The notes: generated from the sequence alone by a model not told the origin. 64,000 bases of DNA from Cladosporium sp. IMV 00045 (GCA_001931905.2 MSJI02000772.1:1-64000); one strand, 5' to 3'; positions 11,530 to 23,560 are shown, counted from the first letter of the stretch. Numbers and translations are program-made.

Positions 11530-12413
11530 GAGAGACTGATCGAATACTCTCCATCCGACAGGAGGGCGAGATGCATCATCCGTCTAACAATATCATACTT
11601 CTCCAGTCGCAGCACTATCGAATTGTGCGGAGGACGTCGAAACTCCAGACATGATCCGCCCGTCCGCCTGATTGCGACCATGCCCATCAACGTCCCGCGG
11701 AGCGTCACGCAAGCTCGGTACGAGTACACCATTGTGATGGCAGCAGTTGCTTTCACGCCACCAATTTGCCGATATACAACCAGCAGGCCATCGAGACCCT
11801 TCACGCCGCTCACTTCGCAGATCTCAACACGAGCGCTGGCGCCCGAGAGTTGTCAGAGTGTGGCGCTCACGTCAGGCGCTCGCGGCCACTCCAGTCTTGC
11901 CACCGCTGTACACCGCTGTCAACTAGGAGCTTCAGGGGATGATGTAGCTTTCGACGGAAGCCGGCGCCGGCGCGAGCGAGGAGAGCTTTTTGTCTGAGCA
12001 AAATCCCACCGTCAGGGCAAAGATGAGAACTGCATCTCGTTGTACCAATGCGCGAATGTATTGGGAAGATCAAAAGGAAATGCTTGAACACGCCGCCACT
12101 TGTCGGAAGGCGGACGGGGCTTTTTCTTTTGAGATATTCTGAGAGAAATTCACCATTCACACTATCATTTCCATCCCTTATGACGAGAACAAAGCTTCTG
12201 TTCGAGCTGATGTGTACCTTCTGACTAATCCATGATTTCCTGTTAGACTGGAAGGTAATAAACCCCCTCTCTCAAGATATGCTATTTCACAGTAAAACTA
12301 GCAGAAATCGAATACTCTTTAATCATAAGTTCACAATGCCAAAGGCAAAAAGAGGAAAAAAGAGAAAAAGGAGAAAAGGAAAAGAACCCGCCTCCCCCAA
12401 CTCTCCTCCCTCA
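11530..12413. other. Intergenic, convergent 3' regions
   Basis: Lies between the 3' ends of the ankyrin gene and the large disordered gene. A plus-strand open frame at 11623-11997 has no recognisable content. The 12330-12400 part is purine-rich. I see no gene. Confidence 0.4.
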
Positions 12414-15400
12414 TCAAACAAACGCCCCCTCCTCCCCTCCCCTCGCGGCCCCACCCCTCCTCCTCCCCTCCAACCACCCCGTCACCAACCTCTGCCCCGG
12501 CGAACCCTCCCTCCCACCACGTCCAGAATTCACAGCCGCAGGCGCAGACGAAGGAGCGACAAACTCCCCACCCTTCACCCCCGAACCTTCCACCCTCTTC
12601 TTCCCAACCACACCCGGCCCAGCAAGCCACTCCGAGCTCGAGAGAGCGGGCAAGCCTGCTTCTCCGTCGGCGTGCTGGTCTTGTAGAGGAAATGGCGGGG
12701 GAGGGGGCGTGTTTTCCTTGTTCGCGTCGCTTCCTCCTGCTGCCATTGCTGCAGACGTGGTGACGGAAGAAGCGTAAGGCCCGGCGGAGATGTTGCGGAT
12801 GGTGTTGTCTTCTAGGATTGCGATTGGTGCTGTTGCTGCTGCTTTTGTTGACGGGGTTGATACGCCAGTGATGATTGGGGGAGTGGTGGTTTTGCGGCGT
12901 ACTTCCAGGGGTCGGCTGGTGCTTGTGTTGCTGGATTTGTATTTTGCGCGGAGGTCGAAGGCGGAGCGGTGTTTGTGGCGGGGGTTTGTTGTTGTTGTTG
13001 TTGTCGTCGTGGTGCTTTCGGCGGAGGCTGGGGGTTCTTGTGCTTGCAGGGCGCCGGACATTGTGAGCGTGGTGGAGTTGGTGTTGGGGTTTTGATGCTG
13101 GGATGAGAAGTCCAAATGGGCCAAGGAATGGCGCTTGGGCAAACTGGCTGCACGGCTGCGTGTCCTGGTTCTGGTTCTTGTTTGTTCAATGCTGCGTTTG
13201 CTGTCGTCGCTGGTCGGGTGTTGTGAGGAGCGCTCTGTGTCAGTTCCGCCTCCAGTGCTGGTCGTCGAGAACTTGCGATTGTTTCTGTGGCTCTGGCGGC
13301 TGGGATTGTCTGTCGAATCTACCATTGGATATCTCTCGTTCATATAGCTGGACCTCCGGCTGCTGGCTCGTGGGCGACTGTCTCGTCGACTTCGCGATGC
13401 TTGGTCGCTCGCTGGTGTGTCTGAGCGCTGTCCGTGGGAGCCACTACCGGCACGCTCGCGGGAGGACTCTGCTTGTTTTGTGACTATCGCTGGATGTGTG
13501 CCGTGTGGTAGGACTAGGTTGCCGACAGGATCGGGCTCGGGCAAGCTGTCCATCTCTGCGGATAGCCAATTCCGCCACTCGTTGCTGGCTTGGACGGGAC
13601 GTTGATTTGCCGCAGCATCTTTCTTTGAGGGCGAGATCTCATAGCGTTTGACCTCTCGGCTGGTGATGGTGACTATCATTCCCTCGTCGTCTGGAGTGCT
13701 GGGCCGTGGTGACATGTCATTCGTCGCTCGAGAGTAGATACTTGGAGACAGCAGTCTCTCGCGGTTGCTATCGACAGGCTGAGATATCTTGGCATGCTGT
13801 GGCAGACCGCCCGTGTCTGCATTGAACACATGCATAGGCTTGCGGGCCAGAGTTGGCAGCTCGTAGGGGACATCATCATATGCAGAGGCGAACTGCTGGT
13901 CTGAAGTCGATGTTGTGTTCAAAGCACCTTGCCACCGGGTCTGGCTTTGCTTCACGCGGCGTGCGATACGTTCGGGTGACGGCGGAGCGGCTTGAATTGG
14001 AGCTGGTCGTTGTCTTGACTTGTAATGATTCGCAGTCGGTGTATGGTCCGCCGAGGCGTTGTCCAGAACGAGTCGCTCGGGAGACGCCTCCACCACAGGC
14101 GACATGGCTTGCATCTTGAAGTCATCAAGGTCTGGCGATACTGTTCGAATAGTAGACGTTTTCACCTTCCTAGCAGATGTGCGAGACTCTGCCCGCTGCT
14201 GAAAAGGTAGCGACGACAGACCAGACAACCGGGAAATGTGACTCGCAGCGCTTTCGGCACGTTCTCTTGCATCGTGGGCTGCTTCGTTTGGCATGATCCG
14301 CTCTCGTAGAGCCGCGAACAAGGCCTGACTATCATCAGATTCCCGCAACTCGGCGCGACTTGATTTTCGAAGACGGTTTTGCACAGTGCGACCGAAGAAA
14401 GATCCTTTCTTGCGAAGTGTCGAGTCGCTGCTGCTTCTCTTCAGCCTGCCATGTTCATCTACAACGCTCGTGGAGGCGGTGTTCGTGGTCGAACTCATCG
14501 TTCCACCTGCGGTGGAGTTGGTCCAGCTGGTCACTCGTGACTTGTCTGCTGCCGAATCGCCGCTCACACTCAAGTTGCTGCCGAGACTGCCCGTCAGGAA
14601 CAGAGCTTCGGTATTATGACCCAGAGGCGCTTGTGGATCTTGGACGACGAAAGGATCATGGAGCACTGATGATACCTGGAGATCGGAAGAGACATCTCTG
14701 TCCTCGTGATTCTTCGCCTCTGCCTGTCTGGGTGGCACCTCGCTGGGTATCCATGTCGCTTTCCTCAATAGCTTTTTGAATTGACCCTTGACTGAGCCCG
14801 AGAAGATCCTCGTCTTGCCTTCAAGCCTCGTCATTCGATCTGGAGCCGCGAGTTGCGGTGCCATGTCATGTGCCGGCGGCAAAGGAGCGATGAGAGAGCT
14901 ATCAGCATAATTGAAAGGTGGCAAGGAGCTGTCGTACGTGATCCCGCCGGGAGCTCTGTCGGTGACGTTTCTTCTCTGTAAGTTTTGGAAAGAGCCAAAG
15001 AAAGACTTGCGCTCCCGAATCTTCTGATGTTGAAAGTCTTGTAGACGCCGGTCTCGAGCCAAGGCAACGATTTCTTCGTCCGTCTGTGTCTCTCTGATAG
15101 ATGCTCTGCGGCGTTGCAGATCGGATTCCACTTTCGTCCTGTCTGCATAGGGTTGTGGTTCTTTGTAAGTGACTGAGATGCCGTCATCGTAGCTTTTCTC
15201 GGTGCACCGGGGTGTGGTGGCTATTTGAGAGACATGGCGACCAGACGTCACAGACACACCGCTTGCGGGTGGGCTACTGCTTCTGAAAGAGGGTGGCGGC
15301 TTTTGACTGTATTCATTCGGCGCTGATGTGAGGCGTTTTGATTGAACAACTCTACGATCCGCAGATGGTTGGAGGGTGGAGACAGGCTTGTTGTAGTTCC

Positions 15401-15785
15401 CATTTTCCCTCGCTACAGCGGAGTGACCGTTCAGACGAGAGTCACGACGGCTTGACGGCGTGCTCTTGTTGTCATCTCGCTTCGCCGTCGATCGTCGGCG
15501 ACCGAGTCTAGCATCTTCGAGATGACTGCCTTCAGAGCGGCCAGTCACCTGGCTCCTTTTACGGGGAAGCATTGGCGGAGCAGGTCGGTAGTCAGAGTAA
15601 GTCGATGGCTGGGTTGGTTGAATGGACTTGTAAGCTTGAGTGGCAGCCACTTCTGCATGGCGCCGAGTGACAATGGGATCTGAATTTGCCGATGAGCGTT
15701 GACGCGAGGCCGCTGCCTGCATAGAAGTGGTAGACCTGGCGCGGCGGAGACGGTCTGTTGTGGTATTTGTTGAACGGGAAAACAT
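12414..15785 (-). CDS. Large low-complexity protein, function unknown
   Basis: Single exon of 1123 residues. I chose the ATG at 15785 (MFSRSTNTTTDRLRRA); the open frame extends upstream, but without an ATG. I do not recognise the family. Most of the protein is predicted by eye to be disordered, rich in Ser, Arg, Thr and Pro. More protein-like islands are near residues 20-60 (HAEVAATQAYKSI), 225-275 (helical, rich in Arg and Gln, then KSFFGSFQNLQRRNV), 330-350 (GKTRIFSGSVKGQFKKLLRK) and 455-500 (GSFFGRTVQNRLRKSSRAEL). The C-terminal part has a threonine run. Ser/Arg-rich islands fit a phosphorylated scaffold, perhaps cortical or cytoskeletal, but that is speculation. Confidence 0.7.
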   Translation of the reverse strand: MFSRSTNTTTDRLRRARSTTSMQAAASRQRSSANSDPIVTRRHAEVAATQAYKSIQPTQPSTYSDYRPAPPMLPRKRSQVTGRSEGSHLEDARLGRRRSTAKRDDNKSTPSSRRDSRLNGHSAVARENGNYNKPVSTLQPSADRRVVQSKRLTSAPNEYSQKPPPSFRSSSPPASGVSVTSGRHVSQIATTPRCTEKSYDDGISVTYKEPQPYADRTKVESDLQRRRASIRETQTDEEIVALARDRRLQDFQHQKIRERKSFFGSFQNLQRRNVTDRAPGGITYDSSLPPFNYADSSLIAPLPPAHDMAPQLAAPDRMTRLEGKTRIFSGSVKGQFKKLLRKATWIPSEVPPRQAEAKNHEDRDVSSDLQVSSVLHDPFVVQDPQAPLGHNTEALFLTGSLGSNLSVSGDSAADKSRVTSWTNSTAGGTMSSTTNTASTSVVDEHGRLKRSSSDSTLRKKGSFFGRTVQNRLRKSSRAELRESDDSQALFAALRERIMPNEAAHDARERAESAASHISRLSGLSSLPFQQRAESRTSARKVKTSTIRTVSPDLDDFKMQAMSPVVEASPERLVLDNASADHTPTANHYKSRQRPAPIQAAPPSPERIARRVKQSQTRWQGALNTTSTSDQQFASAYDDVPYELPTLARKPMHVFNADTGGLPQHAKISQPVDSNRERLLSPSIYSRATNDMSPRPSTPDDEGMIVTITSREVKRYEISPSKKDAAANQRPVQASNEWRNWLSAEMDSLPEPDPVGNLVLPHGTHPAIVTKQAESSRERAGSGSHGQRSDTPASDQASRSRRDSRPRASSRRSSYMNERYPMVDSTDNPSRQSHRNNRKFSTTSTGGGTDTERSSQHPTSDDSKRSIEQTRTRTRTRSRAASLPKRHSLAHLDFSSQHQNPNTNSTTLTMSGALQAQEPPASAESTTTTTTTTTNPRHKHRSAFDLRAKYKSSNTSTSRPLEVRRKTTTPPIITGVSTPSTKAAATAPIAILEDNTIRNISAGPYASSVTTSAAMAAGGSDANKENTPPPPPFPLQDQHADGEAGLPALSSSEWLAGPGVVGKKRVEGSGVKGGEFVAPSSAPAAVNSGRGGREGSPGQRLVTGWLEGRRRGGAARGGEEGAFV

Positions 15786-17473
15786 GCTATGGAGGCAGGG
15801 CGTGGTTTGGTTGAACGAGCTCTCAGGCGTGGAGTGTTGCTGGTAGGCCAAACACGTCTATCGCATGCGACTGTGTGATGATGGGTGGGTGACCGGGTGA
15901 GTGGTCGCGACATTGTGGAGGCAGATAAGGTAACCAAAGATATCAGGAGCGTATGTGGCTCTTGCCTACCTTTGATAAGTGAACTTCTTGAGCAGCTGCC
16001 ATGTTGATGATGGAGAAACAGAAGGCAAGCGCAAGCTACCTCGCTGCAAGGTGAGATTCATCAAACGTGAGTGTCAACGAGACTTATGACGGATAAAGGA
16101 TACGAGTTACGGTTTCTCCTGTACTGCTGTTATTGCAGTGTCAGTACAAGTGGAAGTATATGTTCCCTATTGCCTTGAGCTGGTCAGGACAGCATATTAG
16201 CTCAAGATCTGTAGAGCTGCTTGCTAGGTACCCTAAATGGAATACCGCAATGAACCTGTAATAAAGATTCTGTGATTACCCAGATCTATTTACCATGGCC
16301 TTCAGGTGGCGCCAGGTGTGTTGGGTGAATAATCCTTTTCTGGCTCGGTCTTTCTGATTAGACATGAATCTGAATGCATATCTTGGGAAACCATTATGGT
16401 GAATGGCAATGATGGTGTAAGGGACGGCAGGGGAAAATTCTGGATGGCGTGCGAATCACCTAATTTCGTCGATTTGTAACACGCGTTGTGTATAAGCTCG
16501 ATAAGATAGCAGGTGACAACGTATAGTCATGACTAGATCTCTGTCTGAGCATATTGCGTGATTGATGAGAGGAAGTCGATGTGGAGGCCAGACTCGGCTG
16601 CGGTTGTTCCCATCATCTCGGATGACGGATGGCGAGTCTGTAAAAATTGCAGATTCCTTACTAAAAAAGGGCGATGAAGACAGACGGTAGCGCGGGACTA
16701 TACGGGACCAGGGATCGCCTCGTGGAGTCGGCGCCACCCGTCTGTGCCCTCCTCTCCCACTCTGGGCACTACTTGGCTATGTACTTGTACTTGCATTGTT
16801 CGCTGATAGCCCCTTGGATTTGCCTATTGCGGTTGTTGGCTGGCGGTGTGAGATATGATCGATGATGTGCAGGCAGCCAGCGTATGATAGATTGACAAGT
16901 CGCAGCAGATAAGGCAGAGCATGTAAAATACCACATGCCTCCACAGGACGCATATGCAACTGGGCGCGTTGATCGGAGCATCAGAGCATTCCTCTCAAGT
17001 AAGACGTGACAAAGAGAGACGAGAGGCTTGGGGGACAGGCCGAGAGCCTTTTCCCGCTCTCTTCTTTGTTCGCACGCAATCGCGCGAGTCATGCAGCGTC
17101 TGGTGCCACCATCACCAACGCTCCTCTCGGCTTGTCCATCAAGGCAAAGCACGACATTCGGTATGCGATTGCACCACCGCGCCTCATCCCCCACAGTCCC
17201 TCCAAACAACACCAATACACCATAATACACACTCCTTCGACTCATCCATTCCCCTTACCACTAGGAGCCTGCACTCCGGATCCGGTCGCTCGGTTCTCCC
17301 TGTCGCTTCCCCCATCTCTGCCGCCCTTCGCTGGCGACCTTCCTCACCGCGCCTATTCTCAAACTCCCTCGCACCGCCCTCCCCGGAGCACGCGATCACC
17401 GGGACTGCGCAACTTGCACCCTCGATTGTGCCACTTTCCCATGTCTTGTTCGCCATAAACCTTGCTCGCAGCC
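15786..17473. other. Long divergent intergenic region upstream of sconB
   Basis: About 1.7 kb between two divergent genes. The right part (about 17150-17470) is C/T-rich on the + strand, typical of a fungal 5' leader just before sconB. Open frames at 16769-17245 (-) and 16954-17556 (+) have no recognisable domain. Confidence 0.45.
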
Positions 17474-19789
17474 ATGGCATCACCCAACCGCAATCTCCCT
17501 CGTCCTACCACCTCAAACCACCCGCTCGCTGCCATGGCCACCTCGATATCACATAATACCATGCGCCAGCAGCCTACTCCCGGCGCTGACGACGACGACA
17601 ATCACGGCTATCAACAACAGTTCCGACACGAGCACTCTTACGATCACCACCACGACCACCATCACGAACACAACCACGGCCTGCTGCGCAACCGCCACCA
17701 GGACGAGTCCAAAGATCGCAGCATCTCCATCTCCGCCAGCTCAAAGCAGGCCGAGCAGACAGTCGCGCCTTTCCTAGCAGAGCACATTCCCATGCAATAC
17801 AACCCTGTAGGCGGTCACGCTCGCGTGGCTCAACAGCCTTCAACCGAACAAGAGCCACAAGTCGAGCACAACAGCAAGTTCTGCTACAAACACCGCCCTG
17901 ATCTCAAGTGCCGGCGCCAGGCCAACGAGCCCTCCATGGATCAGCTACAGAATGAACTTGCGTCCCTGTCACAATCCGACCAACAGGCCATTTCGCACGT
18001 CTGGTCGCTCTTCTCAGCCGCTCCGGCCAAGCACCGTAACTTGATGCTCCAAGGTGTGCTCGCTCAGTGCTGCTTCCCTCAACTTTCCTACGTTGCCGCC
18101 AGCGTACGAGATCTCATCAAGATCGACTTCCTCGCCGCTCTACCTGCAGAGCTCAGCTTCAAGATCCTCTGCTACCTCGACACCACTTCCCTCTGCAAAG
18201 CTTCACAAGTCAGCCAGCGATGGCGGACATTGGCCGACGATGACGTTGTTTGGCACAAGATGTGTGAACAGCACATCGATAGGAAATGCACAAAGTGCGG
18301 CTGGGGTTTGCCTTTGCTCGAGCGCAAGAGATTGAGAATTGAGAAGAGACAGATACAACTTCGGGCCACTGGCCGCGGCTTGAATGAGTGGTCACCACAG
18401 CTTACACCTGTTCCTGACCACGTGCCTGCGGAATCATCTCAGCAGGGCAGCAGTTCAGCGAGGGCAGGCAACAAGCGAGCTCTCGACCTTGGATCCCTCT
18501 CGCCAGAGCTTTCCAAGCGCCAATGCACCCAGTCGGTCGCCGCAGAGCGAGAAGGAAGCCAGGGTAGCGACTATTTTGCGCCTAAGAAGCGCCCTTGGAA
18601 AGACGTCTACCGTGACCGTTTCAAGGTTGGCACTGCCTGGAAATACGGCCGGTGCAGCACCAAAGTCTTCAAAGGCCACACCAACGGTGTCATGTGTCTT
18701 CAATTTGATGACAATGTGCTCATCACTGGATCGTACGATAGTACAGCTAAAGTCTGGGATATTGAGACTGGACAGGAGCTGCGGACTCTCACTGGCCACA
18801 CTTCAGGCATTCGTTGCTTGCAATTTGACGACCAGAGTCTGATGACAGGAGGGTTGGATGGCACACTACGTCTCTGGGACTGGAGGACCGGCCAGTGCAA
18901 GCGCACCTTCGAGCGTGCTCACTCCCAGGGCATTATCACTTTGAACTTTAGCGGTCGCTACATCGCTACCGGATCAATGGACAAGACTATTCGCGTGTGG
19001 GATTCTGAAAGCAAGCAGACTTTCCTCCTGCGCGGACACACCGACTGGGTCAATTGCATCAAGCTCGACGAAGCCTCCCGCACACTATTCTCCGCCTCAG
19101 ACGATCTGACCGTCAGACTTTGGGATCTGGACACCAAGGAATGCCTGAAGATCTTCGAAGGCCACGTTGGCCAAGTCCAGCAATTGCAACTGATGCCTCC
19201 CGAATTTGAATTGGACCACGACTCCTTCCACTCGGGCGACAAAGACGACGACGCCAGCAGCGTCAGCTCCGTCGCCCACCACCACGACGACAACCCCCTG
19301 CACAACACTCCCTTCTGGCCCAACGAGCCCGACCGCCCCGCCCCGCCGCGATACATGTTCACCGGCGCGCTCGACTCCACCATCCGCCTCTGGGACATCC
19401 ACCAACCACAACCACACTCCCAAACCCACCAACAACCCCACCCCTCCGCCTCGGAAGAACAAGAAAACGATACCTCCGACTCCTTCATCGTCCTCCCCAC
19501 CGACCCCCTCACCAACTCACACACCCCGCGCGCCCAATCCTGCGTGCGCACGTTCTTCGGCCACGTCGAGGGGATCTGGGCCCTGGCCGCCGACCACCTG
19601 CGCCTCATCTCCGGCAGCGAGGACCGAATGATGAAAGTCTGGGACCCGCGCACGGGCAAGTGCGAGCGCACTTTCACCGGCCACGCGGGCCCTGTGACGT
19701 GTGCGTGGTTGAGTGAGAGTAAGCTCGCGAGTGGGAGTGAGGACTGTGAGGTGCGGATGTTGGTCTTTGGGGATTCGAGGGAGTGTTAG
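17474..19789 (+). CDS. sconB: F-box/WD40 protein SconB/Met30, sulfur-metabolism regulator
   Basis: Substrate receptor of an SCF ubiquitin ligase. In fungi SconB/Met30/Scon2 targets the sulfur-pathway bZIP activator (MetR/Met4 type) when sulfur is plentiful. Single exon, 771 residues from the ATG at 17474 (a frame extension upstream lacks an ATG). The family N-terminal segment [16 protein letters not shown] is near residue 135. The F-box is at about 215-265 ([20 protein letters not shown]), followed by [17 protein letters not shown]. Seven WD40 repeats run from about 394 to the end, with repeated GHT, TGS and LWD or VWD signatures. The fifth repeat is interrupted by a low-complexity insertion near residues 575-625, and a second insertion precedes repeat six. 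The His/Asp-rich N-terminus, with [10 protein letters not shown], is unusual and might bind metal. Confidence 0.94.
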   Translation: MASPNRNLPRPTTSNHPLAAMATSISHNTMRQQPTPGADDDDNHGYQQQFRHEHSYDHHHDHHHEHNHGLLRNRHQDESKDRSISISASSKQAEQTVAPFLAEHIPMQYNPVGGHARVAQQPSTEQEPQVEHNSKFCYKHRPDLKCRRQANEPSMDQLQNELASLSQSDQQAISHVWSLFSAAPAKHRNLMLQGVLAQCCFPQLSYVAASVRDLIKIDFLAALPAELSFKILCYLDTTSLCKASQVSQRWRTLADDDVVWHKMCEQHIDRKCTKCGWGLPLLERKRLRIEKRQIQLRATGRGLNEWSPQLTPVPDHVPAESSQQGSSSARAGNKRALDLGSLSPELSKRQCTQSVAAEREGSQGSDYFAPKKRPWKDVYRDRFKVGTAWKYGRCSTKVFKGHTNGVMCLQFDDNVLITGSYDSTAKVWDIETGQELRTLTGHTSGIRCLQFDDQSLMTGGLDGTLRLWDWRTGQCKRTFERAHSQGIITLNFSGRYIATGSMDKTIRVWDSESKQTFLLRGHTDWVNCIKLDEASRTLFSASDDLTVRLWDLDTKECLKIFEGHVGQVQQLQLMPPEFELDHDSFHSGDKDDDASSVSSVAHHHDDNPLHNTPFWPNEPDRPAPPRYMFTGALDSTIRLWDIHQPQPHSQTHQQPHPSASEEQENDTSDSFIVLPTDPLTNSHTPRAQSCVRTFFGHVEGIWALAADHLRLISGSEDRMMKVWDPRTGKCERTFTGHAGPVTCAWLSESKLASGSEDCEVRMLVFGDSREC

Positions 19790-20612
19790 ATCGGGAGTAG
19801 AGCGGATTATCTGGGATTTCTTTTTAATGGTTCTGGTTTGGATTTAGCGATGGCGCTTTGTTTTATCTTTTCCTTAATCTTTCGGGATCTTTTTTCTTAT
19901 TTTGTTTTGTTGTTCTGGGTGTTGAACAGGTGGGTTTTAGAATGACCTCGCACGATGGGAACCTGGGAATTGGGATTCTGTGATATGGCCTGGCGCTTGA
20001 CGGAGTCTTTTTGTTTTCGAAAAGGAGGGGCGTTTGTAATCTTCTTGCTAGATACCAAAGTTGCTCTCTTCTTCACTCATATCCTGACATCGTTCCGTAC
20101 TCCTTGTCCCGTGTTGTGTGTAGTTCATGCCAGTGATTTCACCCATACCGCGAAAGGAAGGAGTGTTTTATCGGAGCTGGCCGATTATCGTTATCGAAGG
20201 GTGTCGGCTTGTGGAGGCCCAGCTTCGTGGGGGGCGGGCAACCTCGGTCTTGGGGAATTAATTTGGTAGGGTGGGTGGTTGTTTGGTTCAGATAAAAAGG
20301 GCAATTGGGATGGTTTTCTTCGGCCGTTGAATCTGAGGACGGATTTCTTCTAGGGTACTGCCGAAAACAAAAGCTCGAAAAATATAGGGAGGAAACACGA
20401 CAAGCAACTCAGCGGGAAAAGGCAAAGGAAGGAATAGAATCTCGCTTCACTTCACTTCACTTCACTCCATCGGTTTCTCAGGGACGTGCTGTTCGACGGC
20501 CACGCAAGAAACCACAGAGGATTCAAAGACTCGAAAAAAAATTGTTTACTGAGAGGCCCATCGCAAAAAGAAGCCAAAGCGCTCGAACGGCCCAAGAAGA
20601 CAGCGAGAAACC
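19790..20612. other. Intergenic between sconB and the 2OG oxygenase gene
   Basis: T-rich 3' flank of sconB, then a leader with a short TTCAC microsatellite at about 20445-20465, just upstream of the next gene. No coding frame is supported. Confidence 0.45.
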
Positions 20613-21857
20613 ATGGGCTCCATCACCCCCACGGACAACTCCCAACAGGCCCTCCCCGAAGCCGTCTCGGTCTCCCTGCAGGAACTGCAAGACGGCACCG
20701 TCTCCCTCGACACTCTGGAGCGCGCTTTCGGCCCGGACAGTCTGGGAATCATTCTGGTGAGGGACTTGCCTGAGAAATTCGCAGAGCTCAGGAGGGAGGT
20801 GCTGAGTTTGAGTTCGTATTTGGCGAATTTGCCGGAGGATGAACTGGGTGAGTTGGCGTTGCTTTTTCTGTTTTTCTGATCGTCTTTTTGGAAACTGAGG
20901 AGAATGGGGGTTTGTGTGGTTTTAGACATAGAACAAAGCTGATCACCGGACTTCTTCACAACAGCCAAACTCGAAATCCCCTCAGCGAAATACAACGTCG
21001 GCTGGTCGTGCGGCAAGGAGACGCTCGCCAACGGCCGCTACGACACGCTCAAGGGCAGCTACTACGCCAACCCGATCCACGACGCGGTCCTGGAAGCCAA
21101 AGCGCGCGAGCTCTATCCGCACGTCGTCGAGATGGTCACGCCCAACGTCTGGCCCAGCGAGGCCGTGCTGCCCGGTTTCGAGGCCAAATTCGAAGCCCTC
21201 TGTCGTTTGATCGTGGACGTCGCGGCGCTGGTCGCGAGGAGTTGTGATCGCTACGGCGTGGCGAAGTTGGAGGGCTACAAGGCTGGCACGCTGGAGGAGA
21301 TTGTAAGGACCAGTGTCAGTACCAAGGCGAGGCTGTTGCATTACTTCCCTCCGCCTCCTGCGTCTGCCACTCCTGAACCTTCCTCCACCACCACCTCCGA
21401 TCCATCAACCAAGCCCGACGACGACTGGTGCGCCACGCACACCGACCTGGGCGCCCTGACCGGCCTCACCAGCCAGATGTTCATCGACGAAGCCGCGCAC
21501 CCACCCCACGACAGTGCCACCCCCTCCCCCCTCCCCGAACTCCCCACCCACCCAGACCCCAAAGCGGGCCTCTGGATCCGCGACCGCGCCGGCCGCACGA
21601 CGCAAGTGCACATCCCGCGCGACAGCCTGGCCTTCCAGACGGGCATGGCGCTGCAACAGATCACTCGGGGGAAGCTGAGAGCCGTGCCGCACTTCGTGCG
21701 AGGGGGGAAAGTCGACGGGCCCGGAAGTGCGGGCATGAAGGTGGCGAGGAACACGCTGGCGGTGTTCACGCAGCCCAATCTGTGGGTGACGGTGGATGAG
21801 GAGACCGGGAGGGATTTCGCGGGGTTGGCGGAGGAGGTTATCACCAAGGGGATCTGA
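20613..21857 (+). CDS. 2-oxoglutarate/Fe(II) oxygenase-like (isopenicillin N synthase-like) protein
   Basis: Two exons, 20613-20847 and 20965-21857, give 375 residues. The exon junction reads GAA CTG G/CC AAA, giving ELAKLEIPSAKYNVGW. The jelly-roll core shows the HxD pair in CATHTDLGALTGL near residue 235, then FQTGMALQQITRGKLRAVPHFV, which supplies the distal histidine. A following RNTLAVFTQP segment sits where the family has its 2-oxoglutarate contact. The first 80 residues form the helical N-terminal part common to this superfamily. The C-terminal half contains a Pro-rich insertion before the HxD. Substrate unknown; it may act on a small molecule. No biosynthetic partner gene is adjacent. 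Confidence 0.8.
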
Positions 21858-22330
21858 GGGGGGGTTGTTTGGTTTTTTTGGATGTGGGAATGTTGGGTGT
21901 GGGTTTTAATGTATCGATTCGTCGATCGGTCAATCGACAAGTCAATGGTTCATGAGGAAGAACTCAAGCGATGACTGCCACGACAGAAGGATCAAGAAAG
22001 CGAGGAAAGAAAGAAGCCGAGATATCATGTCATACGCAATGCCTGCTGTTTTCATACTGGTGGTGATGTCTTGTCTGCCTATCTACAATTTCCCCCTGCC
22101 ATGGATCGTCAATTTCGCAAAAGGAATGTGTCACCTTCGTCCTCCCTTGTCAATCTTTCCCATGCAGTTCGTTCTATCTGCCAAAGAAAGTAAAACCCAA
22201 GCCCCAAAAGTGAACGCCTTTCCCCATCATCGCCGGTTTGCTCGCTGGGACATGATAAATTAAAAAAACGTTGTCGCATCATGGGGAATTCTAATTTTTC
22301 CCTCTTCTTCATCGTCAATCAACGAACCCT
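21858..22330. other. Convergent intergenic region
   Basis: Shared 3' flank between the oxygenase gene (+) and the membrane-protein gene (-). Only short frames without protein-like content. Confidence 0.4.
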
Positions 22331-23560
22331 TCAGTCCAAATCACTATCCGCACCAGCCCTCCTGTAGCCCCCCTCCCTGCGCCCGCCCTTCCTCGGCGAG
22401 CTCTGCCTTGGCCTCCTGCCGCCCGCATCCGAGCCGTAGCCATCAGAAGCAGGCACGGAGTTCTTCGGGCGATAAGCGTCGTAGTAGCTCGCAGTGCGGT
22501 TGTCGGAGCTCGAAGCGGTGTAGGAAGTGGTGCTCAACGTCTCGCTGCCGGGGCCCTTGTTGTAAGAGAAGTCGCGTTTCTTGGGGCTGCTGGAGCGCGA
22601 GTCGCGGCGCTGCTTGTGCCCTGCGGGTTTGCTGGAGGGCGCCGAGCTGCGTTTGGGCGGAGGGGGCGCTTCGCCGTTCTCCCGCGCGATCGCTGCGACG
22701 GCTTCTTCGGCTTCGCGTTTCCAGCGGCGCTCCATTTTCGCGGCTTCGATTTTGGCGCGGCGCTCGGCGTCTTCGTGCGCGGAGCGGACGTGGTCTTTCG
22801 TCGAGCGGTCGCCGCGGCGCTCTTGGCGGTGGGAGTTGGAGGAGGTGTCGGTGTAGGCGTCGCTGCGCTCGCTGTTGGTGTGGTCGTAGTGGCTGCCGTC
22901 GGCGACGCGGTTGAGGCCGCCGACGCGGGCGGGTTTCTCGCGCTTGTACTGGTGCATGTCGCGGTCGCGGTAGCGCTTGCTGTGGTCGTTGCCGGCGCCG
23001 CCGTAGTCGGTTTTGACTTCCGTCATGCCGTCGGAGACCGTGTCGGTGCCCCAGGACTCGGTCATGTAATCGTCGTCGCCCCAGACGCTGTGGGTTTTGG
23101 CGAAGCCACGCTTGGCTCTGATGCCCTTTCGTCCCTTCTCGTCGCGGCCGACGACGGTCGATGCCATGGACTTTTCGCGCATGTAGTCCTGGCCGCGAAC
23201 GACGCTGCCGCCGCCGAGCTTGGTAGACTTGGTGGCGTTACTGAGGGTTTTGCCGTCGGGACCTTTGCGGCGGAGCACGGTTGATTTGTAGTCGTCCCAG
23301 TCATCCTCGCCGAACTTGAAGCCGCCGTTTTTGGCCCAGAAGAAGAACCAGATGGAGGCGATGACCATGCCGGTGCCGATCAGAGCGAACAGGACGAGAA
23401 AGCCAGGCCCGCTGAACTTATCTGGGCTCTTGCTTCCCTCGCCAGGGTGGTAGCCGCTGCTTGATAGATCATCGCGGCGGTGGAGCTCGGCGGAGCGTTT
23501 GGTGAGGTGGTGGGCGGATCGAGTGAAGAGGAAGTCGATGACCGGCCTTAGAGGCGCCAT
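22331..23560 (-). CDS. Conserved fungal single-pass membrane protein, function unknown
   Basis: Single exon, 409 residues. One clear membrane helix near residues 52-75 (GFLVLFALIGTGMVIASIWF, then FFWAKNGGFKFG). The sequence after it, DWDDYKSTVLRRKGPDGKTL and SNATKSTKLGGGSVV, is strikingly ordered and matches a conserved filamentous-fungal family that I cannot name with confidence. The rest is charged and likely disordered; it includes a Lys/Arg/Glu-rich probable helix near residues 265-295. The short N-terminal region suggests a luminal or extracellular side of about 50 residues with a long cytosolic tail. Convergent with the oxygenase gene. Confidence 0.75.
   Translation of the reverse strand: MAPLRPVIDFLFTRSAHHLTKRSAELHRRDDLSSSGYHPGEGSKSPDKFSGPGFLVLFALIGTGMVIASIWFFFWAKNGGFKFGEDDWDDYKSTVLRRKGPDGKTLSNATKSTKLGGGSVVRGQDYMREKSMASTVVGRDEKGRKGIRAKRGFAKTHSVWGDDDYMTESWGTDTVSDGMTEVKTDYGGAGNDHSKRYRDRDMHQYKREKPARVGGLNRVADGSHYDHTNSERSDAYTDTSSNSHRQERRGDRSTKDHVRSAHEDAERRAKIEAAKMERRWKREAEEAVAAIARENGEAPPPPKRSSAPSSKPAGHKQRRDSRSSSPKKRDFSYNKGPGSETLSTTSYTASSSDNRTASYYDAYRPKNSVPASDGYGSDAGGRRPRQSSPRKGGRREGGYRRAGADSDLD

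Noticed and set aside
18958..19677. 239-codon minus-strand open frame
   Set aside because: Antisense to the WD40 repeats of SconB; the repeats leave the reverse frame open.
20445..20465. TTCAC pentamer run as a regulatory element
   Set aside because: A plain microsatellite in a leader; nothing ties it to regulation.
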